A stretch of DNA of 54,488 nucleotides. Origin: Plakobranchus ocellatus. Taxonomy: Eukaryota; Mollusca; Gastropoda; Plakobranchidae. The stretch lies in NCBI GenBank assembly GCA_019648995.1, contig BLXT01001622.1, positions 166,465 to 220,952 of the forward strand, written 5' to 3'. Shown here in pieces: positions 52,983 through 54,488 of this stretch. Under the pieces are notes generated by a model. It had not been told where the DNA came from. It saw only the letters and a program-made list of their open reading frames with translations, and did not search any database. A program made the translations under genes and the position numbers. Every line of letters begins with the position of its first letter. Within the stretch, counting starts at the first letter, position 1.

Positions 52983-54488
52983 GTCAGTTTCAAGGAACTC
53001 TGTGTGTGTTGGATAATATTAGATTGTTTTTTTATTTCTTTTTTTTTAAGCATTGTATATTTGTGTTGGTTGCCACAAAATGAAATATTTTGTGGCGGTA
53101 TAAGGGACTTCTGTTATATAAGAAAGTTCTCATACCTCATAAGATTGCTACACCAAAATTCTTTATATCATAAAGAGGAGTCTGGCCATCTTTGATAGTA
53201 TAACTTTTTTAGATACTTAAACTTTTGATATACAAGGATCAAAACCACATTTTTACAGGGCTAATAAATTACTACATTTTCATCATTACACAATGAGGCA
53301 TGCTGATATTTTAGAACCATTTATAAATAGATGTCTGTCATAACAGGAGTTCAACCATTTTTTTCACAAACATTTTTGCAGAATATCATCATTACTTGTT
53401 GCATGGGTGCAAGTTCGCTGGCTGTGGCCAGCATGATGGCCAGTCAGATTTTCTTATTAGTCACTACTGGAAAATGGAGTTTATACAGATTAAGAATAAT
53501 GCCTTCATTGTGAAAATTAGGGTTTGGTTGTGATTGAAAAATAAGAAACGCATGATGGAACTTAATTTTGGCAAAAAAGCAGACCTACAATCTTTCCATT
53601 TTGCCCAGGAAGAACTGGGCAGTTCCTAAAAAGTGGTATTGTATAATAGTCCTGCTGGTTGGGGGAAAGAGAAATCCCCACACCCTTGGGTGAATCCAAT
53701 TTCAACAATCATCGCAAACTTAAATACATTCATTTTTTATATGACCCAAAAATCTGTATTCAACATACTGTGCAACAGAACTCAGTAATCTTTCTTTTAT
53801 CGATATGTCATGGTGTATCATGTTCCTGCAGTTATATTAACCTGACTGTACATCATTTATGCGTATGGTCAGCGCATAGAGACATACATGTAGTGCTCAT
53901 TTACAGAGAACGAAGTGCATTTAACTTAAAGGAATGATCCTCACCTCAGATCTAGAGTATGACCTATATACCTGCAACAATCTGATGGTAGAGATGCACA
54001 AGCTATCGATCTATACCTTAGAGTGCTTTTGATGTTATTTCATCAAGCATTGCACATAGGACTTTTGTGATCATATGTGATGGACTGACCCAGTAGATCT
54101 ACAGTCTAAGACTGTATAAGCATTCAATTGAGAATCTTCTGGTCTTGATACTAGAACTCAAGATCTTTTCATCATGGTCAAATGTAATCTACATATAGAC
54201 ACATATTTTAGAGGATTTCCTAGATTTATTTTATCTATTGTGGACCCTATAGAATAGATGGTTTGTAATACAGACCTGCCAACTTTCCGTTTTTGCCGGG
54301 AAAAATCCCGGTGAACGCCTATAAATTCCGTTTTCCGGGCTGCCCCGCTAAAATCCCGCTCAGTTGTCCCGATGGACGGGAAAAAATTATCTCGTTTTAT
54401 CCGGTGGATCCATGCAATATCTACCGACGTCTACTCTTCACCTATTTAAATAGCATTGAACATTTTTAAATTACAATCGACATAACCC
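52983..54488 (+). other. Start of intron 9 to window end
   Basis: No further exon recognised. It contains the second copy of the 0.95 kb repeat. From 54272 there is a GC-richer stretch (acctgccaactttccgtttt, ccgggaaaaatcccgg) that looks like the edge of another transposable element. Confidence 0.55.
53395..54195 (+). repeat. About 0.95 kb dispersed repeat, copy 2
   Basis: Same order of shared blocks as 40560-41520. Not coding. Confidence 0.65.

Overview
This window is eukaryotic genomic DNA: AT-rich, with spliced exons, long introns and many decayed transposable elements. No bacterial or organellar gene is visible. The repeat mix (Penelope-like, DIRS-like, mariner, piggyBac-type TTAA elements, THAP/DDE transposon, tRNA-type SINEs, SWIM-YqaJ genes) and the dispersed AGATCT/TCTAGA micro-repeats fit an invertebrate, most likely a mollusc. 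That assignment is inference.

Only one gene looks intact. It is a plus-strand, nine-exon gene running from about 21.7 kb to 53.0 kb and leaving the window before its C-terminus. The exons join in phase into about 332 codons. The product resembles the MINDY deubiquitinase family, closest to the inactive MINDY-4B branch, because the position of the catalytic Cys in the family's GGPCG motif reads CGSRG here (Cys to Arg).

Left part (1-21 kb), with no intact gene: a decayed DIRS-type retroelement with RNase H and tyrosine recombinase segments (2.3-3.8 kb); several MITEs; a broken multi-exon SWIM zinc finger/YqaJ exonuclease/PHD gene (6.1-11.85 kb) with a LINE fragment inside one of its introns; a terminal-inverted-repeat element (12.0-13.2 kb); a TTAA MITE (13.4-13.7 kb); a minus-strand THAP + DDE_Tnp_4 transposase pseudogene (13.9-15.9 kb); a Penelope-like GIY-YIG fragment (17.0-17.6 kb); and a diverged tandem/purine-rich region (19.8-21.2 kb) just before the gene.

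Right part (21-54.5 kb): the introns of the MINDY-like gene, filled with mobile DNA. Intron 3 holds a minus-strand LINE. Intron 5 holds a large, broken plus-strand transposase-like element (32.6-36.4 kb) whose Asp/CxxC/HxxxxH/Glu layout resembles RAG1/Transib-type DDE transposases. Introns 6 and 7 hold TTAA elements and dispersed repeats. Intron 8 holds a mariner pseudogene interrupted by a TTAA element whose removal restores the mariner frame exactly.

The most unusual points are the RAG1/Transib-like layout of the 32.6-36.4 kb element, the clean TTAA insertion in the mariner, and two unrelated retroelement fragments that each end in a perfect 73-74 bp fold-back. All family names come from reading translated segments without any database search.
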